Source: Verrucomicrobiia bacterium
GTDB taxonomy: Bacteria > Verrucomicrobiota > Verrucomicrobiia > Verrucomicrobiales > Akkermansiaceae
Reading direction: 5' to 3'
Assembly: GCA_030431475.1 (NCBI GenBank)
Contig: JAUIJD010000006.1
Location: 1-64,000 of the forward strand
Length of the DNA: 64,000 bases
Shown here one piece after another: positions 8,973-19,491 of the stretch. The notes below the pieces were generated by a model that was not told where the DNA came from, did no database searches, and saw only the letters and a program-made list of their open reading frames with translations. The translations under genes and the position numbers were made by a program. Positions within the stretch are counted from its first letter, which is position 1, and the number at the start of each line of letters is the position of its first letter.

Positions 8973-9512
8973 TCATCCGCGCCCGACCACCAAAAACGGC
9001 GCTCCCTCCCGGGCCTGAGGAAACACCTCGCCGCCACGCGCCTCGATCCACTCGCGCACGGCCGACGCCTCTTCATCGCCACCGGCATGCCCCGGATAGC
9101 ACACCGCCGTCAGCACCCCGCCCGGCCGCAGCAAGCCCGCCGCGGCCTCGAGCGCCCGCAACGTTTCCCCCGTCCTCGTGATCACCCGGTGATCCGCACC
9201 GGGCAGATAGCCCAGGTTGAACATCACCGCCGCCACCCCCGGCGCGACCCGATCCGCCATCTCCGAGTGCGACCCGCACCACAGCACCACCCGCTGCGCC
9301 ACGCCGGCGTCCTCCAGCCTCCGGCGCGTCGACTCGATCGCCGCCGGCTGGACGTCGAAGGCGATCACCTTCCCCCGCTCGCCGACCCGGCGGGCCAGGT
9401 GGAGCGTGTCGTGACCGTTGCCCGCCGTCGCGTCGATCGCCGTCTCGCCCGGACGGACCACCTCGGCCACCACCTCGTGCGCGTGCTGCGTCGGTCGCTT
9501 CATCGGCCCCAT
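8973..9512 (-). CDS. class I SAM methyltransferase, MnmM/YtqB-like
   Basis: About 180 residues from the ATG at 9512 (or 177 from 9503). The SAM-binding motif DATAGNGHDTLHLA is typical of the YtqB group, and MFNLGYLPGADH is the group's NLGYLPGG-like motif, followed by KTVTR-like VITRTGET. B. subtilis YtqB (MnmM) methylates the wobble uridine modification of tRNA; I infer the same role. The frame stays open upstream to 9632 but covers a tandem repeat and non-family sequence. It is divergent from ilvC. Confidence 0.85.
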   Translation of the reverse strand: MGPMKRPTQHAHEVVAEVVRPGETAIDATAGNGHDTLHLARRVGERGKVIAFDVQPAAIESTRRRLEDAGVAQRVVLWCGSHSEMADRVAPGVAAVMFNLGYLPGADHRVITRTGETLRALEAAAGLLRPGGVLTAVCYPGHAGGDEEASAVREWIEARGGEVFPQAREGAPFLVVGRG

Positions 9513-9534
9513 CCTCGCCCGCCCGCCAAAGGAT

Positions 9535-9555
9535 GAAACTTGAAACTTGAAACTT
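9535..9555. repeat. three tandem copies of a 7-bp unit (gaaactt)
   Basis: Units at 9535-9541, 9542-9548 and 9549-9555 are identical. They lie in the short divergent region between the methyltransferase gene and ilvC, and are A/T-rich against a GC-rich background. Confidence 0.9.
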
Positions 9556-9630
9556 GACCCGTTCCCGCCAGCCTGCCGCCCCGCCCGCGCAACGACCGGG
9601 CACATCAACCACCGACATACCTCGCTTCCC

Positions 9631-10677
9631 ATGGCCGCGAAAATCTACACCAACAAGGACGCCACCCTCGTCACGATCAAGAAGAAGACCCTCGCCGTGA
9701 TCGGCTTCGGCTCCCAGGGCCACGCCCATGCCCTCAACCTCAAGGACAGCGGCCTCAACGTCGTCATCGGCCTCTACAAGAAGTCCAAGTCCCGCGAAGT
9801 CGCCAAGAAGCTCGGCTTCGAGGTCATGGACACCGCCGACGCCGTCCAGGCCGCCGACGTGATCTTCGTCGCGGTGCCCGACACCAAGATCGCCTCGGTC
9901 TATGAGAAGGACATCGCCCCCCACCTGAGCAAGGGCAAGACCCTCCTCTTCTCCCACGGCTTCGCCGTTCACTTCAAGACCATCGACCCGCCCAAGGACG
10001 TCAACGTCGTCATGGTCGCCCCGAAGGGCCCGGGTCACACCGTCCGCTCGCAGTTCGTCGACGGCAAGGGCGTGCCCGGCCTGATCGCGATCCACAACGA
10101 TGCCGACGGCAAGGCCAAGAAGATCGCCCTCGCCTGGGCCCGCGGCGTCGGATGCACCCGCGCCGGCGTGTTCGAAACCAACTTCGAGGAAGAAACCGTC
10201 ACCGACCTGTTCGGTGAGCAGGTGGTCCTCTGCGGCGGCGCCTCCGCCCTCGTGAAGGCCGGCTTCGAAGTGCTCGTGGAAGCCGGCTACCAGCCGGAGA
10301 TGGCCTACTTCGAGTGCCTCCACGAACTGAAGCTCATCGTCGACCTCATGAACGAGTCCGGCATCGCCGGCATGCGCTTCTCCGTTTCCGAGACCGCTGA
10401 ATGGGGCGACGTCACCGTCGGCCCGAAGATCATCAACGAGTCGGTCAAGAACCGCATGCGCAAGCAGCTCAAGGACATCAAGTCCGGCAAGTTCGCCCGC
10501 GAGTGGATCAAGGAGGCCGAAGGCGGCTGCAAGGAATTCGACAAGATCCGCAAGGCCGAGGCCGCCCACCCGATCGAAAAGGTCGGCGAGCGCCTGCGCT
10601 CGACCATGAGCTGGATCAAGCAGAAGAAGCTCAAGAAGGGCGCCGCCCAGGCCAGCTACGTCTCGGCCTCCAAGTAA
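9631..10677 (+). CDS. ilvC: ketol-acid reductoisomerase
   Basis: A 348-residue class I enzyme of branched-chain amino acid synthesis. It isomerises and reduces acetolactate or acetohydroxybutyrate using NAD(P)H and magnesium. The Rossmann motif [17 protein letters not shown] is near residue 24, followed by [11 protein letters not shown]. The metal-binding region is [17 protein letters not shown], and the C-terminal knotted domain contains [12 protein letters not shown]. The ATG at 9631 fits the family; an upstream in-frame start at 9547 would add an unrelated tail. No other ilv genes are nearby. Two hairpins follow the stop codon. Confidence 0.97.
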   Translation: MAAKIYTNKDATLVTIKKKTLAVIGFGSQGHAHALNLKDSGLNVVIGLYKKSKSREVAKKLGFEVMDTADAVQAADVIFVAVPDTKIASVYEKDIAPHLSKGKTLLFSHGFAVHFKTIDPPKDVNVVMVAPKGPGHTVRSQFVDGKGVPGLIAIHNDADGKAKKIALAWARGVGCTRAGVFETNFEEETVTDLFGEQVVLCGGASALVKAGFEVLVEAGYQPEMAYFECLHELKLIVDLMNESGIAGMRFSVSETAEWGDVTVGPKIINESVKNRMRKQLKDIKSGKFAREWIKEAEGGCKEFDKIRKAEAAHPIEKVGERLRSTMSWIKQKKLKKGAAQASYVSASK

Positions 10678-10683
10678 TTCGGA

Positions 10684-10748
10684 GAGCGACTTTTCAAGTC
10701 GCTCCTCTTTCCCCAAGCCCGGTCCTCCCCGCGAGGCCCGGGCTTTTT
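10684..10748 (+). terminator. double terminator after ilvC
   Basis: The first hairpin has 9-bp arms at 10684-10692 and 10696-10704 with a 3-nt loop. The second has arms at about 10715-10722 and 10738-10745 (plus inner pairs) and runs directly into five T residues at 10744-10748, a typical intrinsic terminator. Confidence 0.85.
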
Positions 10749-10902
10749 CGTGCCCGTCGTTTTCCCGGAAATCCCGTCACCCACGACAGAATCCCCGGCC
10801 TCCCCCCGTTCCCGCCCCGATCGGAGGGGGGCGAGCGGACTTGCCACCCCCCGCGCCGATCGTTAGACCCTTCGGCCAACCCAGATCCAAATCCCTGAAC
10901 CC

Positions 10903-12510
10903 ATGACCGCTACCGTCGTCGACGACCAACCCATCGCTTCCAATGCCAAGCGCCTTCTATGGGCCGGCTTCCTCGCCATCCTCGCCGCCGGCATCGGCTT
11001 CGGTGTCCGCGGCGGCATCCTCGCCAACTGGGAGGGTGAGTTCGGCTTCACCGGCTCGCAGTTGGGAGCCATCGGCGGCGCCGGCTTCACGGGTTTCTGC
11101 TTCGGCATCATCATCGGCGGCGTGGTGGTCGACAAGATCGGCTACGGCAAGCTGGTGTTCGCCGCCTTCCTGTTCCACGTCCTCTCCGCGCTGATCACCT
11201 TCGCGGCGTCCGGCGGACAGGAGCAGGCCACCGCCTACAACTTCCTCTACTGGGGCACCTTCGTCTTCGCCCTCGCCAACGGCACCCTGGAAGCCGTGGC
11301 CAACCCGCTGGTGGCGACCCTGTTTCCGAACAACCGCACGCACTACCTCAACATCCTCCACGCCTCGTGGCCGGCCGGCCTCGTCATCGGCGGCATGATC
11401 GGCTGGACCCTCGGCGAAGCGGGCGTCCACTGGAAGGTGCAGCTCGGTCTCTTCCTCATTCCCACCGTGCTCTACGGCATCTGGTTCATGGGTCAGAAGT
11501 TCCCGAAGTCGGAAGCGGCCGAGAGCGGACTCAGCATCGGGCAGATGTTCAAGGAGGTCGGCATTCTCGGGGCGGCCGTCGCCGCCTATCTCCTCGTCCT
11601 TTTCGGCCAGAAGGCGCTGGGACTCCCCGATGCGGTCGCGTGGGCGATCGGTGGTGCGATCCTCGTCGTGGTCGGCTTGATCACCCGGTTCTCGGTCGGC
11701 TCGGTGCTGCTCTTCATCCTGTTCATCACCCACGCGCTCATCGGTGCGGTCGAACTCGGCACCGACGGCTGGATCCAGAACATCACCGGCAACATCCTCA
11801 CCCCCGCCGAGGGCAAGATCCTCTTCGTCTGGACCTCGCTCGTCATGTTCGCCCTCCGCTTCTGCGCCCACTTCATTGAAAACAAGCTCAAGATCTCTCC
11901 GATCGGCCTGCTTCTCATTTGCTCGGTGCTGGCGGTCGTCGGACTCAACCTCGCGAGCGGAATGACCGGCTTCATCGCGGCGATGGGCGCGCTCACGATC
12001 TACGCCCTCGGCAAGACCTTCTTCTGGCCCACGATGCTCGCCGTCGTCGGCGACCGCTTCCCCAAGACCGGCGCGATCGCGATGTCCATCATGGGTGGCA
12101 TCGGCATGATGTCGGCGGGTCTCCTGGGCAACGAAGGCCTCGGCTACGCGAAGGACCGCTTCACCGTGGAGCATCTCAAGGAGAACAACCCGGCCCTCTA
12201 CGAGGAGAACAAGGCGGAGGAGGCAGGATCCTTCCTGTTCTTCGACGAAGTGACGGGCGTCGACGGCAAGAAACTCGGCGCCGCCAAGGAGGTCGCCGAA
12301 GAAGAACGCTCTCCCGAGCAGCAGCAACTGGTCGAGTCGAGCATCGCCGGGGACCGCAAGACCCTGAAGGTCGACTCCCTCATCCCCGCGACGATGGCGG
12401 TGATCTACCTGCTGCTGATGATCTACTTCAAGGCGATCGGGGGCTACAAGGCCCTCAAGATCACGCCGGAACAGGCCAGCGGCGGTGTGGCCGTCCCCGG
12501 CGAGGGTTGA
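10903..12510 (+). CDS. MFS transporter
   Basis: A 535-residue membrane protein with about 12 helices. [17 protein letters not shown] after the first helix and [15 protein letters not shown] (the loop 2-3 motif, G-x3-D-x-x-G-x-x) place it in the major facilitator superfamily. A hydrophilic stretch of about 70 residues, ending near KTLKVDSL, sits before the last helix, an unusual insertion. Acidic-residue and substrate motifs do not allow a substrate call. It stands alone between two terminators, so it is probably monocistronic. Confidence 0.85.
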   Translation: MTATVVDDQPIASNAKRLLWAGFLAILAAGIGFGVRGGILANWEGEFGFTGSQLGAIGGAGFTGFCFGIIIGGVVVDKIGYGKLVFAAFLFHVLSALITFAASGGQEQATAYNFLYWGTFVFALANGTLEAVANPLVATLFPNNRTHYLNILHASWPAGLVIGGMIGWTLGEAGVHWKVQLGLFLIPTVLYGIWFMGQKFPKSEAAESGLSIGQMFKEVGILGAAVAAYLLVLFGQKALGLPDAVAWAIGGAILVVVGLITRFSVGSVLLFILFITHALIGAVELGTDGWIQNITGNILTPAEGKILFVWTSLVMFALRFCAHFIENKLKISPIGLLLICSVLAVVGLNLASGMTGFIAAMGALTIYALGKTFFWPTMLAVVGDRFPKTGAIAMSIMGGIGMMSAGLLGNEGLGYAKDRFTVEHLKENNPALYEENKAEEAGSFLFFDEVTGVDGKKLGAAKEVAEEERSPEQQQLVESSIAGDRKTLKVDSLIPATMAVIYLLLMIYFKAIGGYKALKITPEQASGGVAVPGEG

Positions 12511-12530
12511 TCTCCCTCCCACTCCTCCCA

Positions 12531-12563
12531 GGCGCGTCCCCCGACCGGGGGGCGCGCCTTTTT
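12531..12563 (+). terminator. intrinsic terminator after the MFS gene
   Basis: A GC-rich hairpin with arms 12531-12541 and about 12548-12558, containing GGCGCG and CGCGCC, is followed by TTTTT up to 12563. Confidence 0.85.
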
Positions 12564-12656
12564 CGCGCTCCCCCGGACCGAAGATCCCGGCCGCCCGTGC
12601 TCCCCTTCGTCATTATGCCTTTGTCATTTCGCATCCGAGCCGCAGCCTCCTCCCGA

Positions 12657-13373
12657 ATGAAGTTCCTCCCGCTCCTGCTTCTTGCGTTCGTCCTCACCTC
12701 CTGCTTCGACCTCCGCGAGGAGGTGCGCATCGAAGCCGACGGCTCCGGGCACCTGACGTTCGACTACCATCTTCCGAGCCAGGCCATGCTGCTCGCCGGG
12801 GGGGAGGCGGGTGTTCGCGAGCAGGTCGGCGAGCTGCTGAAGGACTCGCCCGAGGTCCGGTTGGAGACGCTGACGGTCACCCAGGCGGATGGAGAGTCCC
12901 ACCTGCACCTCGAGATCGCGACCGACTCGATGCTGGCCCTCATGGACCTCAAGGAAACCGAGGCCTTCGAGGCGCTTCCCGCCAGCAGCAGGAAACTCGC
13001 CGGGACCTTCGAGGTCCGCATCGACGGCCTCAAGGTGAACGTCGACCGCCGCCTCGACTTCGCCGACGCTCTCGGCCTCGCAAGCCTCGGCATCGGTCGC
13101 GAGGACCGGGAAAAGCGGCGGATCGAGTACATCATCCACCTCCCCAAGGCCGCCGTGGCGCACAACGCCGACCGGGTCGAACAGGACGGCCGCACCCTGA
13201 TCTGGGAGCGCAGCCTCGGCCAGGCCCTCGAGGAGCCGTTCAGCACGCGCTACACCGCTCCCATCCCCTTGCCGGCATGGCTCATTCCCGCCGTCGTGGT
13301 GGTGGCGATGCTCGCCGTTCTCGGAGTCATCTCCCTGGTCCGAAAGCTCCGGGCCCGCCTCCGCGGGCGATGA
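12657..13373 (+). CDS. lipoprotein with C-terminal membrane helix
   Basis: A 238-residue protein starting MKFLPLLLLAFVLTSCF, so a lipid-modified Cys near residue 16 is expected. The body begins EEVRIEADGSGHLTFDY, which resembles the N-terminal region of LppM-type lipoproteins. A hydrophobic helix (PAWLIPAVVVVAMLAVLGVISLV, written here as a motif spanning about residues 206-228) and a basic tail end the protein. It could therefore be anchored at both ends. Function unknown. An in-frame ATG at 12615 would place 14 charged residues before the signal and overlaps a short repeat; 12657 is preferred. Confidence 0.7.
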   Translation: MKFLPLLLLAFVLTSCFDLREEVRIEADGSGHLTFDYHLPSQAMLLAGGEAGVREQVGELLKDSPEVRLETLTVTQADGESHLHLEIATDSMLALMDLKETEAFEALPASSRKLAGTFEVRIDGLKVNVDRRLDFADALGLASLGIGREDREKRRIEYIIHLPKAAVAHNADRVEQDGRTLIWERSLGQALEEPFSTRYTAPIPLPAWLIPAVVVVAMLAVLGVISLVRKLRARLRGR

Positions 13374-13467
13374 CGACACGGCAAGTGCCTTGACAATCCG
13401 CAACGGCACGCGCGACATGATCGGGGTGCTCGTCCCTTTCGAGCCCACTCCCCTTCCCCGAAAAGCC

Positions 13468-16041
13468 ATGATCTCCCTGCCTCCCTCCCTCGGCGCGATC
13501 CCCTTGATGATCGCCCCCCTCGCGGCTCAGTTCTCCAACGCCTGGCAGATCGATGTCCCCGGCAGCACGACGGTCGAGGTCGCCCTCGGCGACATCGATG
13601 CCGATGGCGATCTCGACGCCGTGCTGATGCAGGACCTCCAGGATTCGGTCGTGCTCATCAATCAGGGCAGCGGCTACTTCCTCCCGCTCCCCCAGGCGCC
13701 CTCGATGCCGCGCGGCGTCTGCGGGCGCCTCGGCCACCTCGATGGCGACGCCCACCTCGACCTCTTCGTCACCCGCCATCTCGCCCCCTGCGAGGTCTGG
13801 ATCGGTGACGGCAGCGGGGGCTTCACCAACAGCGGACAATCGCTCGGCGGCACGGCGTCCCGCGCCACGATGGCGCTCGCCGACGTCAACGGCGACACCC
13901 ACCTCGACGCCATCCTGCCGATCGACGGAAGCAGCGCCCAGAACGAGATCTGGCTCAACAACGGCTCGGGCATCTTCTCCGACAGCGGCCAGTCGCTCGG
14001 CCTCGATGCCACGAAATCGGTGGTCGTCGGCGATGCCAACGGCGACACCCACCCGGACATCGTCTTCGGCAACAACGGCGTCAACCGCCTGTGGCTGAAC
14101 AACGGCTCCGGAGTGTTCTCCGACAGCGGCCAGTCGCTCGGGGCCTCGACCACCAACGAGATCCTTCTCCGGGACGTCAGCGGCGACACGTTCCCGGACC
14201 TGGTGATGGTCAACGGCTCGATCAGCGGTCAGGACAACGAGGTCTGGCTCAACAACGGCTCGGGCACCTTCAGCGACAGCGGCCAGTCGCTGGGCAACGC
14301 GTTTTCCCTCTCGGGGACGCTCAGCGACCTCGACGGCGATGACGACCTCGACCTCGTCGAGGGCACCGCCGGCAACGAGGACAACCGGGTGTGGCTGAAC
14401 AACGGCAGCGGAATCTTCAGCGACAGCGGCGACTCGCTCGGTGCCGGCCGCGCCGATGCCATCGCCACCGGCGAGCTCGACTGCACGCCGGGGGACGACT
14501 TCGTTCTCGTCGGCTTCGAAGGGCCGACGGAGGTGTGGTTCTCCACCGGCAGCGGCACCCTGCTGGACAGCGGTCAGCGGCTCGGCAGCTTCCAGGCCTC
14601 CTGCGGGGCGTCCGGCGACCTCGACGGCGACGGCGATCTGGACGTCGCGCTCGGCAGCCTCGGCGGCGTCATCCGCGTGCTGCTCAACGACGGCGGCGGC
14701 CGCTTCACCGACGCCGGCCTCGCGCTCTACAACGGCGACGGCAACAACAACGGCGCTCTGGCCATCGCCGACTTCAACGGCGACACCCTCCCCGACATCG
14801 TCGCCGCCAACAACTTCCGCTCGATCGGCGGCGACGAGCGCGACCGGATCTGGCTCAACGACGGCGCGGGCGGCTTCACCCTCGATCCGGACTTCCTCGA
14901 CGACCAGAACGGCAGTGCGATCGCGGTCGCCGACGTCAATGGCGACACCCACATCGACATCCTGATCGGCAACGGCAACTCCGACTTCGGCGACCCGGGC
15001 GAGAACAGTCTCTGGATCAACGACGGCATCGGCAACTTCACCGAGGTCAACACCCTCGGCACCGGCAATACCAAGAGTCTCGCCATCGCGGACTTCGATG
15101 GCGACACCGAGCTCGATGTCTTCGTCGGCAAAACCGGCAACGAACCGAACCGCGTCTGGCTTGGCGACGGCGCGGGCAACTTCACCGCGACGGCCCAGGG
15201 CATCGGCTCGAGCCGCACCAACGTCTGCATCCCCTTCGACTTCGACGGCGTGAACGGCATCGACGTCTTCTGCGGCAACTTCAACCAGAACAGCGTGCTG
15301 TGGCTGAACGACGGCTCCGCCAGCTTCTCGGACAGCGGCAACAGCTTCGGCTCGAACCCCACCAAGTCCGCCGCCGCGATCGACGCCGACGGCGACGGCA
15401 TCCGTGACTTGTTCATCGGCAACGGCGTCAACAACCCGGATCCCGACCAGGTCCGCACCAACAACGGCTCCGCCGTCTTCACCTTCCTCGAGAATCTCGG
15501 CGACGCCCGCACGGCGGCGGTGCTCGCCGGTGACTTCACCGGTGACGGCATCGACGACGTCTTCACCGCCGACACCAACGGACAGCACATCCTCTGGGAC
15601 CGGGCCGCCAGCTGCCCGGACGTCGTCGCCTACGCCGCCGGGTTCGGCCTCGCCGGCGGGCAGACCGACCCCGGTGCGGACCCCGATGGCGACGACCTGC
15701 CGAACTGGGCCGAGCTCGCCTTCAACCTCAATCCCAACGCGATCGACGCCGAGCCCATCGACGACTTCGCCACCGCGACCGCCGGCCTGCCGAAGCTCAC
15801 GGTGCTCGACACCCCCCCGACGCCGACGATCCGGGCCGAGTTCATCCGCCGCCGCAACGCGAGCTGCCTCGACTACGACCTTACCCTGTCGCCCTGCCTC
15901 AAGGGCTTCGTGCCGCTCGGCCCGCTGAGCGTGTATTCGGAAACGATCAACGCCGACTACGAACGCGTGCGCTACGAGTTCACGCCGCCCGAGGGCAACC
16001 CGCGCTTCTTCGGCCGCTTCGACTACCGCTACGACCCCTGA
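13468..16041 (+). CDS. large secreted FG-GAP/VCBS repeat protein
   Basis: An 857-residue secreted protein with a signal peptide ending near APLAAQ. About 14 tandem repeats follow, each ~47-51 residues, built around D-x-N/D-G-D-x-x-x-D calcium-type loops and WLNNGSGIFSDSGQSLG. Such repeats form beta-propellers that usually bind ligands or other proteins at the surface. Repeats in the first half are much more alike than those in the second. The C-terminus has DPDGDDLPNWAELAFNLNP and a beta-rich tail. The ATG at 13468 gives a proper signal peptide; an in-frame start at 13390 does not. Confidence 0.85.
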   Translation: MISLPPSLGAIPLMIAPLAAQFSNAWQIDVPGSTTVEVALGDIDADGDLDAVLMQDLQDSVVLINQGSGYFLPLPQAPSMPRGVCGRLGHLDGDAHLDLFVTRHLAPCEVWIGDGSGGFTNSGQSLGGTASRATMALADVNGDTHLDAILPIDGSSAQNEIWLNNGSGIFSDSGQSLGLDATKSVVVGDANGDTHPDIVFGNNGVNRLWLNNGSGVFSDSGQSLGASTTNEILLRDVSGDTFPDLVMVNGSISGQDNEVWLNNGSGTFSDSGQSLGNAFSLSGTLSDLDGDDDLDLVEGTAGNEDNRVWLNNGSGIFSDSGDSLGAGRADAIATGELDCTPGDDFVLVGFEGPTEVWFSTGSGTLLDSGQRLGSFQASCGASGDLDGDGDLDVALGSLGGVIRVLLNDGGGRFTDAGLALYNGDGNNNGALAIADFNGDTLPDIVAANNFRSIGGDERDRIWLNDGAGGFTLDPDFLDDQNGSAIAVADVNGDTHIDILIGNGNSDFGDPGENSLWINDGIGNFTEVNTLGTGNTKSLAIADFDGDTELDVFVGKTGNEPNRVWLGDGAGNFTATAQGIGSSRTNVCIPFDFDGVNGIDVFCGNFNQNSVLWLNDGSASFSDSGNSFGSNPTKSAAAIDADGDGIRDLFIGNGVNNPDPDQVRTNNGSAVFTFLENLGDARTAAVLAGDFTGDGIDDVFTADTNGQHILWDRAASCPDVVAYAAGFGLAGGQTDPGADPDGDDLPNWAELAFNLNPNAIDAEPIDDFATATAGLPKLTVLDTPPTPTIRAEFIRRRNASCLDYDLTLSPCLKGFVPLGPLSVYSETINADYERVRYEFTPPEGNPRFFGRFDYRYDP

Positions 16042-16160
16042 GCGAGGGCATCGCGGCACCTTCGATCGCGACCGCCCGAGACCGAGGCACGTCGCACCGG
16101 CAGGGCGGACGATGACACCCGGCAAGAATATCTGACAATCCTCCCGATGGTGTCCGGTTG

Positions 16161-16201
16161 GGGGCGTCGAACGGACCGGAAGGGTCCGCACGACGCTCCC
16201 C
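16161..16201 (+). promoter_or_regulatory. hairpin abutting the start codon of the second FG-GAP gene
   Basis: Nested arms pair 16161-16164 with 16198-16201, 16165-16169 with 16191-16195, and 16172-16177 with 16183-16188 around a 5-nt loop. The stem ends one base before the ATG at 16202, so it would cover the ribosome-binding region. Confidence 0.5.
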
Positions 16202-17830
16202 ATGAAGTTCCGCATCCTGTTCCTCCTTGCCTGCACCCTCGCCCCGCTCGGAGCCCAGATCGACCTCGACCTCGCCAACGATGACGAGAGCTTCGAGTTC
16301 CGGGGGGGAGCCAAGGACGATCACCTCGGCGGCGATTCCGCCCAGTGCGTGCGCACGATCGTCACCGGCGACTTCAACGGCGACGACATCGACGACTACG
16401 CCATCGCCAGCTACGACGCCGGCAGCTACGGCACCGTGGTCCTCAAGTTCGGCACCACCACCTGGAGCCAGACGATCTACAACATCGCCAACGTCCTCGA
16501 CGTCGAAATCTCCGGCGAGGTGTCGAACAATATCAGCGAGTGCCTCGGCGTCGGCGACCTCAACGACGACGGCATCGACGACCTCATCATCGGCGCCGAC
16601 CGCGCCGACCACGGCGGCGACCTCAATGTCGGCGCCGCCCACATCTTCTTCGGCTCCGGCTCCTGGACATCGAGCCTCGCGCTCGCCGACTCCGACTGCG
16701 TCATCTGGGGATGGTCATCCGCCAGCAACCTTCCCTCCGCCATCGCCTGCGGCGACTTCGACGGCGACGGCATCGACGACCTCGCCCTCGGCGCCCGCAG
16801 CTACAGCTCGAATACCGGCCGCGTCGTGCTCTTCGAGGGAAGCTCCTCCTGGCCCGCCTCGATCGATCTCGCCACCGACACCCCGGATCTCGACCTGATC
16901 GGCGGGGAAACCGGCTCGGGCTTCGGCGGCGATGTCTGGTTCGCGGATGTCGATGCCGACGGGGACGAGGATCTTTTCACCGGCGCCCAGGACCAGGACC
17001 TCCCGGACCAGGATTTCTCCGGTCACGCCGGCTACGTCTTCGGGTTCCACGGCGGGACCGCGGCCGACACCACCGCCGACTTCGAGGCCTCCGGCGTCAG
17101 CGACAGCTACGGCTTCGGCCAGCGCGGCGCCGGCGGCGATTTCAACGGCGACGGCTACGACGACATCGTCGTGCTCGCCACCGACTCCCCCAGCCCCAAG
17201 GCGGTCGTCTTCCTCGGCTCGGCCACGGGACTCACCAGCAGCAGCGTGAATGCGGCCGATGCGATCATCGCCTTCGCCAGCCAGAACAGCAACGGCACGC
17301 CCAGCGCCGTGGCCGCAGGCGACTTCGACAACGACGGCTATGACGACTTCTGCGTCGGCATCTCCACCGCCTCGCCCGAGGGACGACTCTTCGCCGGAGC
17401 CGTCGATTTCTTCTTCGGCCGCGCCGGCTGGGATGCCACCGGCACCGAGCGCGATTTCACCATCGCCGGCGCCGCGGCGGGCGAGTACGCGGGTCAGAAC
17501 GTCTGCTTCGGCGACGTCAACGACGACGGCTACGACGACCTCATCCTCAACGCTCCCTACGCCGAGGAATCCGGACGCCGAAACTCCGGCCAGGTCGAAA
17601 CCATCCTCGGCCGCGGCTACGAGCCGGTGTCGCTCGAGCTCCGAGTCGATGGCGACGACATCGACATCACCGTCTGCTCACGCTCCGGCCGGACCGTCAC
17701 CCTCGAGTCCGCCACCGACCTCGCCGGTCCGTGGACCGAAGTCGATTGCTTCAACACCGGCCGCGACGACGACCCGGTCAGCGACAGCGTCGGCGACGAC
17801 GACCGCCGCTTCTACCGCGCGTCGGATTGA
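16202..17830 (+). CDS. secreted FG-GAP repeat protein
   Basis: A 542-residue protein with signal peptide MKFRILFLLACTLAPLGAQ. It carries about seven FG-GAP units with the integrin-alpha-like calcium motif D-F-N-G-D-D-I-D-D-Y, for example GDFNGDGYDDIVV and GDVNDDGYDDLIL. These units are closer to the integrin beta-propeller type than the repeats of the neighbouring gene. The C-terminus LESATDLAGPW...RRFYRAS is a short beta domain seen at the end of many verrucomicrobial exported proteins. A role in adhesion or surface binding is likely but unproven. Confidence 0.85.
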   Translation: MKFRILFLLACTLAPLGAQIDLDLANDDESFEFRGGAKDDHLGGDSAQCVRTIVTGDFNGDDIDDYAIASYDAGSYGTVVLKFGTTTWSQTIYNIANVLDVEISGEVSNNISECLGVGDLNDDGIDDLIIGADRADHGGDLNVGAAHIFFGSGSWTSSLALADSDCVIWGWSSASNLPSAIACGDFDGDGIDDLALGARSYSSNTGRVVLFEGSSSWPASIDLATDTPDLDLIGGETGSGFGGDVWFADVDADGDEDLFTGAQDQDLPDQDFSGHAGYVFGFHGGTAADTTADFEASGVSDSYGFGQRGAGGDFNGDGYDDIVVLATDSPSPKAVVFLGSATGLTSSSVNAADAIIAFASQNSNGTPSAVAAGDFDNDGYDDFCVGISTASPEGRLFAGAVDFFFGRAGWDATGTERDFTIAGAAAGEYAGQNVCFGDVNDDGYDDLILNAPYAEESGRRNSGQVETILGRGYEPVSLELRVDGDDIDITVCSRSGRTVTLESATDLAGPWTEVDCFNTGRDDDPVSDSVGDDDRRFYRASD

Positions 17831-17834
17831 AATC

Positions 17835-19097
<1,263 letters not shown>

Positions 19098-19235
19098 GTC
19101 TTGGAGTCGCCCGTCAACCGGTCGTCGGGACGGGCGGGATCGATGAAGGGGTGGTTGGATGAACCGCTACCCTTTCCTCTCATCGATGAAGACCGGACAC
19201 GGAGTGGATCCCAACAGTCGGGACCACGGATCCGG

Positions 19236-19278
19236 AAACGCTCCGGACGGCGGGCTCCTAAGCCCGCCGGGAGCGTTT
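19236..19278. terminator. strong hairpin between the island and rhlE
   Basis: Two 9-bp stem parts (19236-19244 with 19270-19278, and 19248-19256 with 19261-19269) are separated by a 3-nt bulge and closed by a 4-nt loop. It probably stops minus-strand transcription coming from the island before it reaches rhlE. Apart from this and the next hairpin I see nothing in 19098-19374. Confidence 0.65.
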
Positions 19279-19340
19279 GGCAAGAACCAACCGACAAATC
19301 GCCGCGGCCGGAGCGACCTTCCCTCCCTTCAGAAACACCC

Positions 19341-19374
19341 AACCCGGAGGTCCAAAGTCTTCGACCTCCGGGTT
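19341..19374 (-). terminator. hairpin beside the displaced tRNA-Pro 3' end
   Basis: Perfect 12-bp arms at 19341-19352 and 19363-19374 enclose a 10-nt loop. On the minus strand it follows directly after an 11-base match to the tRNA-Pro 3' end, so it looks like the original terminator of that tRNA gene, left behind when the island inserted. Confidence 0.6.
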
Positions 19375-19385
19375 TGGTCGGGGTG
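19375..19385 (-). other. candidate left attachment site (tRNA-Pro 3' end copy)
   Basis: The 11 bases match 33412-33422 exactly. On the minus strand they read as the last seven acceptor-stem bases, the discriminator base and CCA of the tRNA-Pro gene at 33412-33488. The match is short but lies at the exact boundary between chromosome and island and next to a terminator-like hairpin. I see no gene in the ~105 bases from here to the res stop codon. Confidence 0.5.
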
Positions 19386-19491
19386 TAGGACCCACCCGCC
19401 GTGGATCAAGCGCGGATTCCATGTAGAGCTTTGTAGGTCTGCGGAAGAGTGCAGGTAGCTGATGGCCCATCGTCGAGCCGCATCAATGGAA

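Noticed and set aside
13327-16314. Long antisense open frame (995 codons) opposite the first FG-GAP gene
   Set aside because: It is low-complexity Val/Ala/Glu/Gly-rich sequence with no family pattern; it arises from GC-rich, Asp-rich repeats on the other strand.
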